A stretch of DNA of 64,000 bases from Nocardia arizonensis. GTDB taxonomy: Bacteria; Actinomycetota; Actinomycetes; Mycobacteriales; Mycobacteriaceae. Of the stretch, positions 56,158 through 64,000 are shown in pieces. The stretch spans positions 62,001-126,000 of the forward strand of contig NZ_LGYZ01000048.1 in NCBI RefSeq assembly GCF_001310275.1. Direction: 5' to 3'. The notes beneath the pieces are model-generated. The model was given only the letters and a program-made list of their open reading frames with translations. It ran no database searches and was not told where the DNA came from. The position numbers and the translations under genes are program-made. Position 1 is the stretch's first letter, and each line of letters opens with the position of its first letter.

Positions 56158-56456
56158 GCGATCTGCGGCGCGGCGATATCTGGACCTACCAGGGCATCGC
56201 CCGGACCAAGACGGTCTTGGTGATCACCGCCGACGAACTGAATACCGCGGGCCTGCCGATGACGATGGACATCACCGATGTCCGCCCCACCGGTGTGCGT
56301 GCCATGCTGGCCACCCCGCTGCCCGAGCGCGGCTACATCCTGGCCCGCTCGTTGATGCAGGCCGATCCGGACCGCTTCCGCGACTACCTCGACACCGCCC
56401 CCGCCGAGATGCTCGACCAACTCGGCATCGCCGTACGCGCGATGCTCGACCTGTAG
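56154..56456 (+). CDS. MazF/PemK-like toxin
   Basis: GTG 56154 starts a 100-residue protein VSDLRRGDIWTYQGIARTKT. LRRGDIWTY is the usual first strand of MazF-type endoribonucleases (binding-loop Gly-Asp-Ile/Val-Trp), TVLVITADELNT and DVRPTGVRAMLATPLPE continue the fold, and YILARSLMQADPDRF is like the last strand and helix with Arg and Ser of the active site. The toxin would cut mRNA when free of antitoxin. The pair lies between the pentapeptide module and IS remnants. Confidence 0.75.
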   Translation: MSDLRRGDIWTYQGIARTKTVLVITADELNTAGLPMTMDITDVRPTGVRAMLATPLPERGYILARSLMQADPDRFRDYLDTAPAEMLDQLGIAVRAMLDL

Positions 56457-56754
56457 CGCGGCGGTCGAGCGGTTCGAAGGATTTCCGGGCTATCAAGATC
56501 GAACCGTCTCCGGATAAGGCAGGCACTCGCGTATGCCGGAACTTTTCGCACAAGCGCCGGGCTTGATGTGTCAGCGACCCTCGAGACGCATACCCGCACC
56601 ATAACCGGGCGCGGGGTGTCGGAATTCCGTGTGGTCGGCTACGACGAGTACGGCCGCGTGCTGATCGAGCCCACCCTCGACACCGCCATCAACCGGTTCC
56701 CGGTGCCGTACTCGGAATCGGCGCTGTCCGCGATCGAGACCGAGACCGGACAGA

Positions 56755-57012
56755 CGGGCCCCGCCCACACTCCCCGATACCCGATATCAGCGAACAACGC
56801 CCCGGCCAGCAGCAGATACACCACCACCCGCGACGGCAGCAACCGCACCCACGACTGCACCGCCCCGGTCGCTTCCAACGCCGCGTCGACCAGTCGAACG
56901 ACACGATCCGGGTCAATTCCCCCAGATGCCCCGGCGCGAACACCCCCTCATCAACCGGCGACGAACGATCAATGACACACTGAACCGACAGCGGAACTCC
57001 TCGGGCGAGCAA
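56755..57012 (-). pseudogene. IS4-family transposase N-terminal remnant (copy A), frameshifted
   Basis: The minus strand first reads VPLSVQCVIDRSSPVDEGVF APGHLGELTRIVSFDW, the N-terminal region of actinobacterial IS4-type transposases. After about 56880 it continues in another frame with VVVYLLLAGALFADIGYRGV WAGP. It stops near 56755 against unrelated sequence. No catalytic DDE residues remain. Confidence 0.65.
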
Positions 57013-57056
57013 ATTGTCTTGGCGGACAACACCTCTCTACCAGCAGTTCCGCTGTC
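56987..57056. repeat. 12-bp inverted repeats, probable facing IS ends
   Basis: GACAGCGGAACT at 56987-56998 and its complement at 57045-57056, separated by 46 bases, lie between the two transposase remnants. They look like the outer ends of two inserted IS copies, or one end that was duplicated. Confidence 0.5.
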
Positions 57057-57167
57057 TCATATCACCGACCCGCCGCGTCGACCCGCAGATCGTGGTGAGT
57101 CGGCCCCGGGTAGCTTCAACACGTCGTCCACCGACGGGAACTGGAACGTCGGGGGCGAATACCCTGT

Positions 57168-57353
57168 CGCGAAATACGCCATCACCCGCGCCGGCAACGC
57201 CCGACTCCGCTGCTGCGTCCGCCCTGCCTCGGCGATCACCGCGTCCACGACATCGGCAGGGAAAACCCTGGTCAACAACCCCACCGACACCAAATCCGAC
57301 AACCGACGATCCGACACCGGCTTCACCCAACCACCGCGAGGCACACCCAGCAC
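57168..57353 (-). pseudogene. IS4-family transposase N-terminal remnant (copy B)
   Basis: The minus-strand frame reads KPVSDRRLSDLVSVGLLTRV FPADVVDAVIAEAGRTQQRS and LPARVMAYFA, the start of another IS4-type transposase, different from copy A. It then runs into unrelated residues (TGYSPPTFQFPSVDDVLKLP may be a short later piece of the transposase). Only the N-terminus survives. Confidence 0.7.
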
Positions 57354-57389
57354 CGGACACGAAACACCCTTAACTGAACGGTATTGGGA

Positions 57390-58265
57390 TTAAACGTCGT
57401 CCTGTCGGGTTTCGGGTCCATTCGAGTGTCGGGAAACGGCGCGAATCACCTCGCGCAGGCGCGGCGCGAATCCCGCCGGGTCCTCGATGAATCCGCCGTG
57501 ACCGCCGGGGAAGATGACGGGCTCGACGCCGAGCGCGGCGGCGAGCGCGCGGCTGGTGCGATCGCAGAGTTGTCCGGCCGAGGTCGCGCCGATGCCGACG
57601 ACGATCCGGGTCGGCGCCTCGGTGAGCGCCGCGAAGTCGGGCGTCCAGTCGACGGTTGCGAACATCTCGTGGGCGTACCAGTACCGCTCGCCTGCGACCT
57701 CGGCCGGATGGCGTTCACCGCCGAACATCTGCGTCAGCGCGGGCTCGGGTATCTCGATGCCTGCCTGCGCGAAGAACTTTCGCCATCCGGCGATGACATC
57801 GCCCGCACAGTAGGTGTCGATGAGGTCGCGGGTGCCCGCCCGCAGGCTTTCACGGTCGTCGAGCAGATTTATCAGCGGGGCTTCGTGGGCTACCACCGCG
57901 GTGACGAGGTCGGACGCGTCCTGCGCCAATGCCAGCGCGCTCACCGCGCCGCCGCTGGAACCGAAGACGACCGCCGGTCCGGTGCCGACATGCGCGATCA
58001 GCGCCGCGAGATCCGAGCCGCGCAACCGCGGGGTGGAGTCGGCATCGGGATCGTCGAGCGGACTGCGCGGCTGACCGCGCGGATCGGTGGTGAGCACCGT
58101 GTGGTCGGCGGCCAGCAGGTGGGCCAGCGGGGCGAAGGGCGCGCTCGTCATCGGCGCGCCGACCAGAACGACGAGCGGCCCCGCACCGCGAATCTCGTAG
58201 TACAGGCGCGCTCCGGGAACATCGAGGGTGTTCTCGGCTACCGGGGCGGCCGGAGTGCTGGTCAT
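57390..58265 (-). CDS. Alpha/beta hydrolase
   Basis: ATG 58265 (MTSTPAAPVAENTLDVPGAR) follows GGGAGAGACC. The 291-residue protein has the usual fold: GPLVVLVGAPMTSAPFAPLA, TTDPRGQPRSPLDDPDAD, the nucleophile Ser in AVVFGSSGGAVSALALAQ, and the catalytic His in VIFPGGHGGFIEDPAGFAP. Such enzymes cover esterases, C-C hydrolases and haloalkane/epoxide-related functions. The substrate is unknown. It stands alone between IS debris and the next gene. Confidence 0.85.
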   Translation of the reverse strand: MTSTPAAPVAENTLDVPGARLYYEIRGAGPLVVLVGAPMTSAPFAPLAHLLAADHTVLTTDPRGQPRSPLDDPDADSTPRLRGSDLAALIAHVGTGPAVVFGSSGGAVSALALAQDASDLVTAVVAHEAPLINLLDDRESLRAGTRDLIDTYCAGDVIAGWRKFFAQAGIEIPEPALTQMFGGERHPAEVAGERYWYAHEMFATVDWTPDFAALTEAPTRIVVGIGATSAGQLCDRTSRALAAALGVEPVIFPGGHGGFIEDPAGFAPRLREVIRAVSRHSNGPETRQDDV

Positions 58266-58448
58266 GGTCTCTCCCATCGGACGACGAAACGGTTCACCGG
58301 TGTCGACGGAACGCGGCCGCGGAATTCATCGGCGCACACCGGAGCTGTTCGGCTCCGGCTCGGGGCGGACGGCGGCGACGGCCTCCGAGGTGCTGCCGCG
58401 GCGGCCGCGGGCCGTGGATTCGCCACCCGCCCGACCATGATGCCCGGA

Positions 58449-59975
58449 TCAATTGTAGGACTTGGCGACTCCGTCGAGGAGATGTTCGAGGGTGTCATAG
58501 GTGGGGGTCTCGACCACGTCGATCAGGTCCGCCGCGACCGGCATACCCGTTGTGGCGGCAGCGAATTCGGCGGCATCGCCGGTGCGGAAGCCGTGTTCGG
58601 CGGCCAAGCGGCGCAGTGTCCGGTCGTCGGTGAGCAAGCGCCCGAGCCGGTCGCCGCCTGCCCGCAGCGGGACGAGCGTGTGCTTGGACAGCACCGTCGG
58701 CGACGGATACGCCAGCACCATGCCCGGCGTGATCCGTCCGCGCGCGCTCGCCTCGATGAATTGCGCCTCGTAGATGAGCGCCATCGGGGTGGCGCCCATA
58801 CCGTAGGTCAGATACTCCTGGAACGGCCCCTCGCTGGTGTTCTCGGTATATCCCTGGCCGACGAACAATTTCGACACGGTGGGCAGTACGGCCTGTTCGG
58901 CCGGACCGCCCTGGACGATGGCATTGTCGTTGGCCACGAAACTCGCGATCGACAGATACATGGCCGCCGAATTCGAGGTCCGCGGGTCGGTGGTGGAGAC
59001 CAGGATGTTCTTGCGCACCGGATAGGCGGTGTTGCCGGGCAGCTGCGCCCATTCGGTATTCGCGCGGACCAGGTCCAGGTAGCGGGCGATCCCGAATTTC
59101 GGCACCGGTCCCGGTGCGATGACGCCGGCCGCGGTCAGCAGGTCGACGATCGGCTGGAAGGTGGCGATCGCCATCGGCGAGGAGAACGGCGTGTACTTGG
59201 CGGTTATATTGCGCGCGCGCAGGATGCGCTCGGCCACGGGCGTGCTCGACGGAAAGGCGAAATCGAATCCGTCGAGGTCGATGGAGGTCGCGATCTGCCG
59301 GGATCCCGCCGCTTCGACCTGCACCCCGATGCCGTGGGCCGCCAGCGCGTCCGCCACCCGGGAATCCCGGAAGAAGGCCATCTTCTCCGACCCCACCACA
59401 CCACGCAGAACGCTCGGCGGCGGCGCGTCCGAGGCCGTCGCCGGTTCGGGGTCGCCCCCACGGCGCACACCCACCCCAACCGCGACGGCCGCCACCACGG
59501 CCGCCGCACCGCCGAGAATCAGCGCGTCGCGCCGACTCGGCATCGGCAGTGCGCGTCCGGCGTCGCCCGTGGTGACGGGTGCGGGTGTGGTCGACTCCTC
59601 GGAATCGGTTGTCGCGGTTTCGGGTTCGTCGGATGTGTCCAGTTCCCGACGGGCCGTTCGCTCGATGAGGATGGGCACGAACTCACGCACGGGACGTCCG
59701 GCGAAACTCTGCCGGGCCCGTTCCACGGCCGTCCGTATGCGCTCCGGGGAGTGCGTCGTGCCGTAATCGTCGAGCAGACTGCTGGTCAACCGGCTGATCG
59801 CCTGTTCCTCGCGCACCGTACCGACCGCCACCGCATCTCCCTCGACCAGACCACCCACGGATTCGCGCCGCACCGGGCGAGCGCGAGCCGAAACCTTACC
59901 GTCGTCCTCCCGGAAGTGATACTTCGACCGCTCCACCCTCCACGGTCGGAATCGCTGCGGCACTTGATATCTCAT
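58449..59975 (-). CDS. Membrane-anchored binding-protein-like protein with N-terminal three-helix bundle
   Basis: The start is uncertain (ATG 59975 or one of the GTG codons around residue 44). Residues about 55-110 (AISRLTSSLLDDYGTTHSPE, ERIRTAVERARQSFAGRPVR) match the small three-helix bundle found before regulatory or envelope domains in mycolic-acid bacteria. A linker rich in Glu/Thr leads to a membrane helix (LILGGAAAVVAAVAVGVGVR, about 150-170). The outer domain (KMAFFRDSRVADALAAHGIG, DFAFPSSTPVAERILRARNI, NILVSTTDPRTSNSAAMYLS, YLTYGMGATPMALIYEAQF) resembles periplasmic solute-binding folds. It may sense a ligand outside and act on an intracellular partner. Confidence 0.65.
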   Translation of the reverse strand: MRYQVPQRFRPWRVERSKYHFREDDGKVSARARPVRRESVGGLVEGDAVAVGTVREEQAISRLTSSLLDDYGTTHSPERIRTAVERARQSFAGRPVREFVPILIERTARRELDTSDEPETATTDSEESTTPAPVTTGDAGRALPMPSRRDALILGGAAAVVAAVAVGVGVRRGGDPEPATASDAPPPSVLRGVVGSEKMAFFRDSRVADALAAHGIGVQVEAAGSRQIATSIDLDGFDFAFPSSTPVAERILRARNITAKYTPFSSPMAIATFQPIVDLLTAAGVIAPGPVPKFGIARYLDLVRANTEWAQLPGNTAYPVRKNILVSTTDPRTSNSAAMYLSIASFVANDNAIVQGGPAEQAVLPTVSKLFVGQGYTENTSEGPFQEYLTYGMGATPMALIYEAQFIEASARGRITPGMVLAYPSPTVLSKHTLVPLRAGGDRLGRLLTDDRTLRRLAAEHGFRTGDAAEFAAATTGMPVAADLIDVVETPTYDTLEHLLDGVAKSYN

Positions 59976-60304
59976 GTATCACGTGCTCGCAGGTGATGAC
60001 CGGCGATCCGACGAGAGATCCAACCCTGCGGTCGGCCCGGATGCCCGTGGTCGTCCGAAAGAAGTTCGCGCGGCCATCGGTCTCCTGTCATCGACTGTTG
60101 CGCCTGCGTTCACGGCCGACCGTGGACGCCGCCGCGACGGAGTCGTCGTCCCGAAGCGGCGTCACATGGAGCGAGCCGTGGCCCACGACGCAGCGGCCGC
60201 ACACCCGCGACACCCGATCCACGTACGGAGACGGCCGCACGCCGTCGTGTGGTGGTTTCATGTGAGGTGATCGAACTGCCCGGCATCGGTAGAGGTGGTG
60301 GAAG
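59976..60304. other. Divergent promoter region
   Basis: About 330 bases between two divergently transcribed genes. No complete gene, tRNA or strong repeat seen; GTGATGACCGGCG-like stretches are ordinary. Confidence 0.35.
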
Positions 60305-61507
60305 TTGAGCACAGGCGATAGATCCCGAAACGGTGTCGTTCCAACGACATCGGCACGGCGGGTGCTGGTCGTCGGCGCGGGCGTCGGCGGCATATCCGTC
60401 GCACGGGCGCTGCTGCGCGATGGTCACGACGTGACCGTGTTCGAACAGGCCTCTGCCGTACGAGCCGGTGGCGGCGCGGTCACCATCTGGTCCAACGGCG
60501 CGAAGGTGCTCGGGCAACTCGGCGTCGACATGTCGGGAGCGGGTCAGTTGCTTTCCCGGGTCGAGGTGTCCACCGCGTCCGGGCGCCGCCTCGCCGTTAT
60601 CGACGTGGCCGCGCTGAGCACCGACCTCGGAGCGCCCACCCGCATGGTTCCGCGGCGGATACTGCTGGAACGAGTGATGGACGGCTTCCCGCTCGGCCGC
60701 ATCCGGTGCGACTCCCGCGCCGTCGCCGTGACCAATACCACGGACGGCGTGCGAGTCGACTTCGCGGACGGCACCTCGGCCGAGGGCGATCTGTTGATCG
60801 GCGCGGACGGCCAATACTCGACCGTCCGCGCGACGTTGCGCACCCCGGGGCCGACGCCGACGGGCTGGTGCAGCTGGCAGGGGCTGGTCGAGATCCCCGA
60901 CCTCGCCGACAGCGATGTCGCCGTGATCATCATCGATGAAGGCGGAAACTGCGGTTTGTGGCCCGCGGGCAACGGCAGCCTCCAGTGGTGGTTCGACCTG
61001 CCCTGGTCGCCGGATCTCCGACGACCGGACTCCCCCATCGACGTCATCCGATCCCACTTCACAGGCTGGTCCGAGGACACCGACCGCATACTGGCCGAAT
61101 TGACCGACGACCACCTGGCCCTGTCGCCGTTCCCCCACTTCCGCCATCGGATACTGCGTGAATGGGGCCGAGGCCGATTCACCCTCCTCGGCGACGCCGC
61201 CCACACCATGCCGCCCACCCTCGCCCAAGGCACCAATCAGGCACTCCTTGACACAATGGTGCTCCGCCACGCCCTCGCCTCCCCGCGCACCGTTCCCCAA
61301 GCGCTGCGCTGGTATGCCAAGACCCGCCGCCGCAGCGTCGCGGCGGTCTCCTGGCTCACCGCCCGCCAGGTCTCCCACGGCGAATCCGCCATGAAGCCTG
61401 CCGCACTACTACCCCCCGGCCTGGCAACCCGCGCACTGACGAGTTTCCTTCGCGCGACGAGCCATTCCGGCATGTCCTCGGCCGCGCGACCGGAAGACGG
61501 CGGCTAG
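60305..61507 (+). CDS. FAD-dependent monooxygenase (class A)
   Basis: TTG 60305 is the first codon of the frame (MSTGDRSRNGVVPTTSARRV); GAGGTGG lies upstream. The 400-residue protein has the Rossmann motif VLVVGAGVGGISVARALLRD, the DG motif LLIGADGQYSTVRATLRTPG and the GD motif FTLLGDAAHTMPPTLAQGTN, which binds the ribityl chain of FAD. It is of the salicylate-hydroxylase/FAD_binding_3 group. The substrate is unknown, with no partner genes nearby. Confidence 0.85.
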   Translation: MSTGDRSRNGVVPTTSARRVLVVGAGVGGISVARALLRDGHDVTVFEQASAVRAGGGAVTIWSNGAKVLGQLGVDMSGAGQLLSRVEVSTASGRRLAVIDVAALSTDLGAPTRMVPRRILLERVMDGFPLGRIRCDSRAVAVTNTTDGVRVDFADGTSAEGDLLIGADGQYSTVRATLRTPGPTPTGWCSWQGLVEIPDLADSDVAVIIIDEGGNCGLWPAGNGSLQWWFDLPWSPDLRRPDSPIDVIRSHFTGWSEDTDRILAELTDDHLALSPFPHFRHRILREWGRGRFTLLGDAAHTMPPTLAQGTNQALLDTMVLRHALASPRTVPQALRWYAKTRRRSVAAVSWLTARQVSHGESAMKPAALLPPGLATRALTSFLRATSHSGMSSAARPEDGG

Positions 61508-61567
61508 TTCTCACGTGCTGGGGTCCGCTGACGGCGGGTATCCAGTGTGAACCGTCCCCTGGGCGTC

Positions 61568-63406
61568 TCAGAAGTCGTAGGAGGCGACACCGATCGGCCC
61601 GACCCCGATGCAGAGGTCGAGTCCCGGTGTGGTCGGGCCGATCCGGATACCGGTCCCGCTGCCGACGACCCGGACATAGACGGTGTTCAATCCTTTGCGC
61701 ACCGGCACACTCACCCGACGGCCGTACTCGAGCCCGACGGTCATACGCCCGTCACGGTCGGCCAGGTAGTTGAGTTGGGCGGTCCATTCGTGTTCCAGCA
61801 TCGGGCCGTCCAGTGGCAGCAGTGACGGTTGGGGGCCGTTCACACGGTGGCCGCAATCCGGTTCGGGGCCGGGGATGATGCTGCGGTTCCACCACACGAC
61901 GGCGTCGACCATTCGGCCGCTGTCGGTGATCATGCGCAGGCGCGGGGTGGATTCGGCGAACAGGCCGGGCGGGGCGATGGGAGCGAGTACCCGGTCGGCG
62001 AGATTCTCCGGGTAGGCCAGCGGGTTGAGTACGTTCCACGGAACCTCTTGGTCGAGCAGCGGTACGCCGTCCCAGCGCGCGAGTTCCGAACGCAACGTCG
62101 TGAGATAGGGTTCGGTCGGCGTGATCCGCCAGGACTGCACGAAGGTGTAGGTGGAGACGAGACCGCTCACGGCGAACAGTGCGGTCAGGCTCGCCACGAC
62201 GGATGCGTTCGGCGACTTCGCCCGTGGGCGCGGGCGCGCGCACAGGACGAGCGCGGCGGCCGCGGTCGCGACCACCGCGGCGTCGGCGAAATAGCGCAGC
62301 GACTGCATCAGTTCACCCGCGGTGTTCGGGCCGCTGCGCGCGACCGCCACCGGCAGTTCCGCCAGCAAGACGTAGGCGGCAGCCGACAGCCAGACCGGCA
62401 GCACTCGCTGTCTCACCCACACCGTCCACACCAGCAGCGCCGCCACCGCCGCCCACGCGAGCGCGACCGCCCATCCCGGCGCGTCGGCCCACGGCATGGA
62501 CGGCAGCCACCGCTCCCATGCCCAGGGACCGCCAACCAGCGCGGGCACCAGACCCCGTGCGGTCGCCCCGGGCAGCAGCGAACGCACCTCGCCGGGACTG
62601 CGCTGCTCGCCCATCAGGTCGACCACCGTCAGATAGACCGCCGCCCAGCCCACGAGCGCGACCATCGACCCGACCCACAACGCCGCCCCGCGCCGGGCGA
62701 CCGTCCGCAGCGGCCGCGTTCGACGCTGGACATAGAACAGCAGTACCGCCACCGCGAAGGCGACCCCGGGAATCACGACGGCCTTCTCGAAGAATCCCGA
62801 AGCCACCACGAGCACCGCCACGCCCGAGACCGCGTAGCGCACGCGTCCGGTACGCACCAGCAGCACCGCGTCGCCGACGACCCAGGCCAGGGCGAATTGC
62901 AGCGGCAGCGCGTTGAGCGCGGCGGCCCACCAGGCGAACGCTGTGACCGTGAGCGGTGTGAACAGGTAGAACACGAACGGGACGAGGATTTTCCAGCGCC
63001 GCCCGATCAGGACGATCAGCATGCGCAATACCGCCAGCGATGCCGCGGCCTGCAAGCAGAGCAGCACGACGACCGGTCCCGCCCAATTCAGGGGGGCGAT
63101 CGCGTTCGTGGCCCAGGTGAGGGCGAATGCGAACGGCATCAAATGGCCGTCGTGGTCGGACAGCAGCAACTGTTCCGACAGCAGCGGAAAGCGGGCCGCG
63201 CGGCTGACGAGAATGAGATCGTCCCAGTAGAAGTAGCCGCTCCCGGCCACCCACCACCGCACCGCGAGTTGCGCGACCATCAGGACGGCGGCGACGGTGA
63301 ACAGCCGCGCCCGCCCGCTCGGACGGTCGAACATCCGGCCGCCCGGCGACCTGCCGCCGTCCGATTCGGACGCGGGCTCCGAGCGGGTCGCCAGCGCGAT
63401 ATCCAC
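61568..63406 (-). CDS. Large multi-span membrane protein (GT-C-like)
   Basis: GTG 63406 (VDIALATRSEPASESDGGRS) follows GGGTGGGAT; a later ATG is possible. The 612-residue protein has about 9-11 hydrophobic helices up to residue 400 (LFTVAAVLMVAQLAVRWWVA, ILVPFVFYLFTPLTVTAFAW and others) and an outer C-terminal domain of about 200 residues. The first loop carries GSGYFYWDDLILVSRAARFP, with the Asp-Asp pair typical of the first extracytoplasmic loop of GT-C glycosyltransferases. The C-terminal domain (NTVYVRVVGSGTGIRIGPT) looks beta-rich. It may transfer sugars from polyprenyl phosphates to the envelope. Confidence 0.7.
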   Translation of the reverse strand: MDIALATRSEPASESDGGRSPGGRMFDRPSGRARLFTVAAVLMVAQLAVRWWVAGSGYFYWDDLILVSRAARFPLLSEQLLLSDHDGHLMPFAFALTWATNAIAPLNWAGPVVVLLCLQAAASLAVLRMLIVLIGRRWKILVPFVFYLFTPLTVTAFAWWAAALNALPLQFALAWVVGDAVLLVRTGRVRYAVSGVAVLVVASGFFEKAVVIPGVAFAVAVLLFYVQRRTRPLRTVARRGAALWVGSMVALVGWAAVYLTVVDLMGEQRSPGEVRSLLPGATARGLVPALVGGPWAWERWLPSMPWADAPGWAVALAWAAVAALLVWTVWVRQRVLPVWLSAAAYVLLAELPVAVARSGPNTAGELMQSLRYFADAAVVATAAAALVLCARPRPRAKSPNASVVASLTALFAVSGLVSTYTFVQSWRITPTEPYLTTLRSELARWDGVPLLDQEVPWNVLNPLAYPENLADRVLAPIAPPGLFAESTPRLRMITDSGRMVDAVVWWNRSIIPGPEPDCGHRVNGPQPSLLPLDGPMLEHEWTAQLNYLADRDGRMTVGLEYGRRVSVPVRKGLNTVYVRVVGSGTGIRIGPTTPGLDLCIGVGPIGVASYDF

Positions 63407-63453
63407 GGCATCCCACCCTAGCCATCCCCGCGCCCGTGTGGACCGAGGGCGGG

Positions 63454-64000
63454 TCAGCGCGTGGCCTCCCCGGCGAGGTCGCGGATATCGGGCAGTGCGC
63501 CGATGCGCTGGACCACCGGTCGATCCGGTGCGGACTGCTGCGCCGAACCGGTGGTTCGCAGCAACTCGCGGATCTCGGCGGGGCCGCGTCGACCGGCGCC
63601 GTGTGCCGCGATGCCCTGACTGCACGCGATGGCGCCGACGACGATCGGCGACGCGCTCGAGGTGCCGCTGAAGACGTCGGTGTACCAGTAGTCCTCGTCG
63701 CCGCCGCCTTGGAGGTCGCCGTAGCCGGTGGCGGTGACCTCGAGTCCCCACGCCTGGACGTCCAGGCGTGAACCGTAGTTGGAGAAGGCAAGCCGGGAGC
63801 GGGCCGGACCGTGGTCGTTGCCGTGGGTACCCCGCGGCGGTGCGCCTGCGCCGACCAGGATCGCCCCGGAGTCCTCGGCGCCGCCGCGGAACGGATTACG
63901 CCAGGTGGAGGGGAAGTCGGCGGGTCGGACGTCGTAGAGGTCGGCATCGAGATCCTCACCGCCGTTGCCCGCGGCCGCCACCACCGCGATGCCGCGCGCA
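63454..64000 (-). CDS. Subtilisin-like serine protease (S8), C-terminal part
   Basis: The frame is open to the window edge, so the N-terminal part with the catalytic Asp and His is outside. Visible are the oxyanion-hole Asn in GIAVVAAAGNGGEDLDADLY, AILVGAGAPPRG, LAFSNYGSRLDVQAWGLEVT and the catalytic Ser in VFSGTSSASPIVVGAIACSQ. No mycosin-type C-terminal membrane helix follows; the end PDIRDLAGEATR is hydrophilic. It lies 47 bases upstream of the GT-C-like gene on the same strand, so both may form an operon. Confidence 0.88.
   Translation of the reverse strand, partial: ARGIAVVAAAGNGGEDLDADLYDVRPADFPSTWRNPFRGGAEDSGAILVGAGAPPRGTHGNDHGPARSRLAFSNYGSRLDVQAWGLEVTATGYGDLQGGGDEDYWYTDVFSGTSSASPIVVGAIACSQGIAAHGAGRRGPAEIRELLRTTGSAQQSAPDRPVVQRIGALPDIRDLAGEATR

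Noticed and set aside
56568..56975. Plus-strand frame beginning VSATLETHTRTITGRG
   Set aside because: Its first about 60 codons could be a truncated gene, but the rest is antisense to an IS remnant and no family is recognised.
61829..63421. 530-codon plus-strand frame antisense to the GT-C-like gene
   Set aside because: The minus strand encodes regular transmembrane helices; the plus frame is His/Arg/Gln-rich shadow sequence.

Overview
The window is very GC-rich DNA with start codons that are often GTG, tightly overlapping operons, and gene families typical of mycolic-acid actinobacteria: a DUF3558 lipoprotein, LGFP repeats, DUF3349, an MpaB-type oxygenase, a full 14-subunit nuo operon preceded by an Rv3143-like receiver, and a rifampicin monooxygenase very like that of Nocardia farcinica. 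A Nocardia or close Nocardiaceae chromosome is the best guess. This is an inference from gene content; no rRNA or other marker gene is present. LAYOUT. 1-2.57 kb: an HxlR regulator (cut by the window edge), a divergent acyl-CoA thioesterase and an MFS exporter broken by one frameshift. 2.57-8.99 kb: a 6.4-kb Tn3-family transposon with 38-bp terminal inverted repeats (35/38 identical) and a perfect 5-bp target duplication (AACTC). Its transposase is dead (frameshifts, lost C-terminus) and its recombinase is a fragment. Its cargo is a YjzC-like ORF, two small secreted proteins, an LGFP-repeat protein and two unknowns. 9.1-13.5 kb: an AlkZ-like DNA glycosylase, a BlaI/M56 sensor pair, an SOS-box-preceded dinB with a large internal deletion, and a thiolase. 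13.6-19.4 kb: a Calvin-cycle cluster cbbL-cbbS-cbbX-cbbF-cbbP with divergent cbbR, encoding red-type form I RuBisCO, its activase, FBPase and phosphoribulokinase. 19.5-22.3 kb: an unknown gene, a DUF3349-PhoU fusion and the receiver protein. 22.8-38.6 kb: nuoA to nuoN (proton-pumping NADH dehydrogenase), almost entirely with 1-8 base overlaps. Here nuoH and nuoI are one continuous reading frame. 38.7-44.8 kb: a scarred accessory region with fragments of an acetyltransferase, a second Tn3 transposase and a truncated hydrolase, among intact MarR, dienelactone hydrolase, GATase1-AraC, MpaB and TetR genes. 44.9-49.3 kb: a persulfide/sulfide-response operon (ArsR-rhodanese sensor, DsrE protein, SQR-like flavoprotein, MFS carrier) followed by a broken serine resolvase, bracketed by 19-bp direct repeats. 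49.3-50.9 kb: a rifampin-associated element (RAE) and the rifampicin monooxygenase gene. 51-64 kb: a DUF3558 lipoprotein, a MerR regulator, a VOC protein, a two-gene module of a small membrane protein plus a pentapeptide-repeat protein, a MazF-like toxin-antitoxin pair, IS4-type transposase remnants, an alpha/beta hydrolase, a membrane-anchored binding-protein-like protein, a flavin monooxygenase, a large GT-C-like membrane protein and the end of a subtilisin-like protease. HOW THEY FIT. The cbb cluster fixes CO2 at the cost of ATP and NADPH, the nuo complex is the main proton-pumping entry to the respiratory chain, and the SQR-like protein could feed sulfide electrons to quinone, so a facultative chemolithoautotroph or sulfide-tolerant organism is possible but unproven. 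Much of the rest is defence, detoxification and mobile-element debris.
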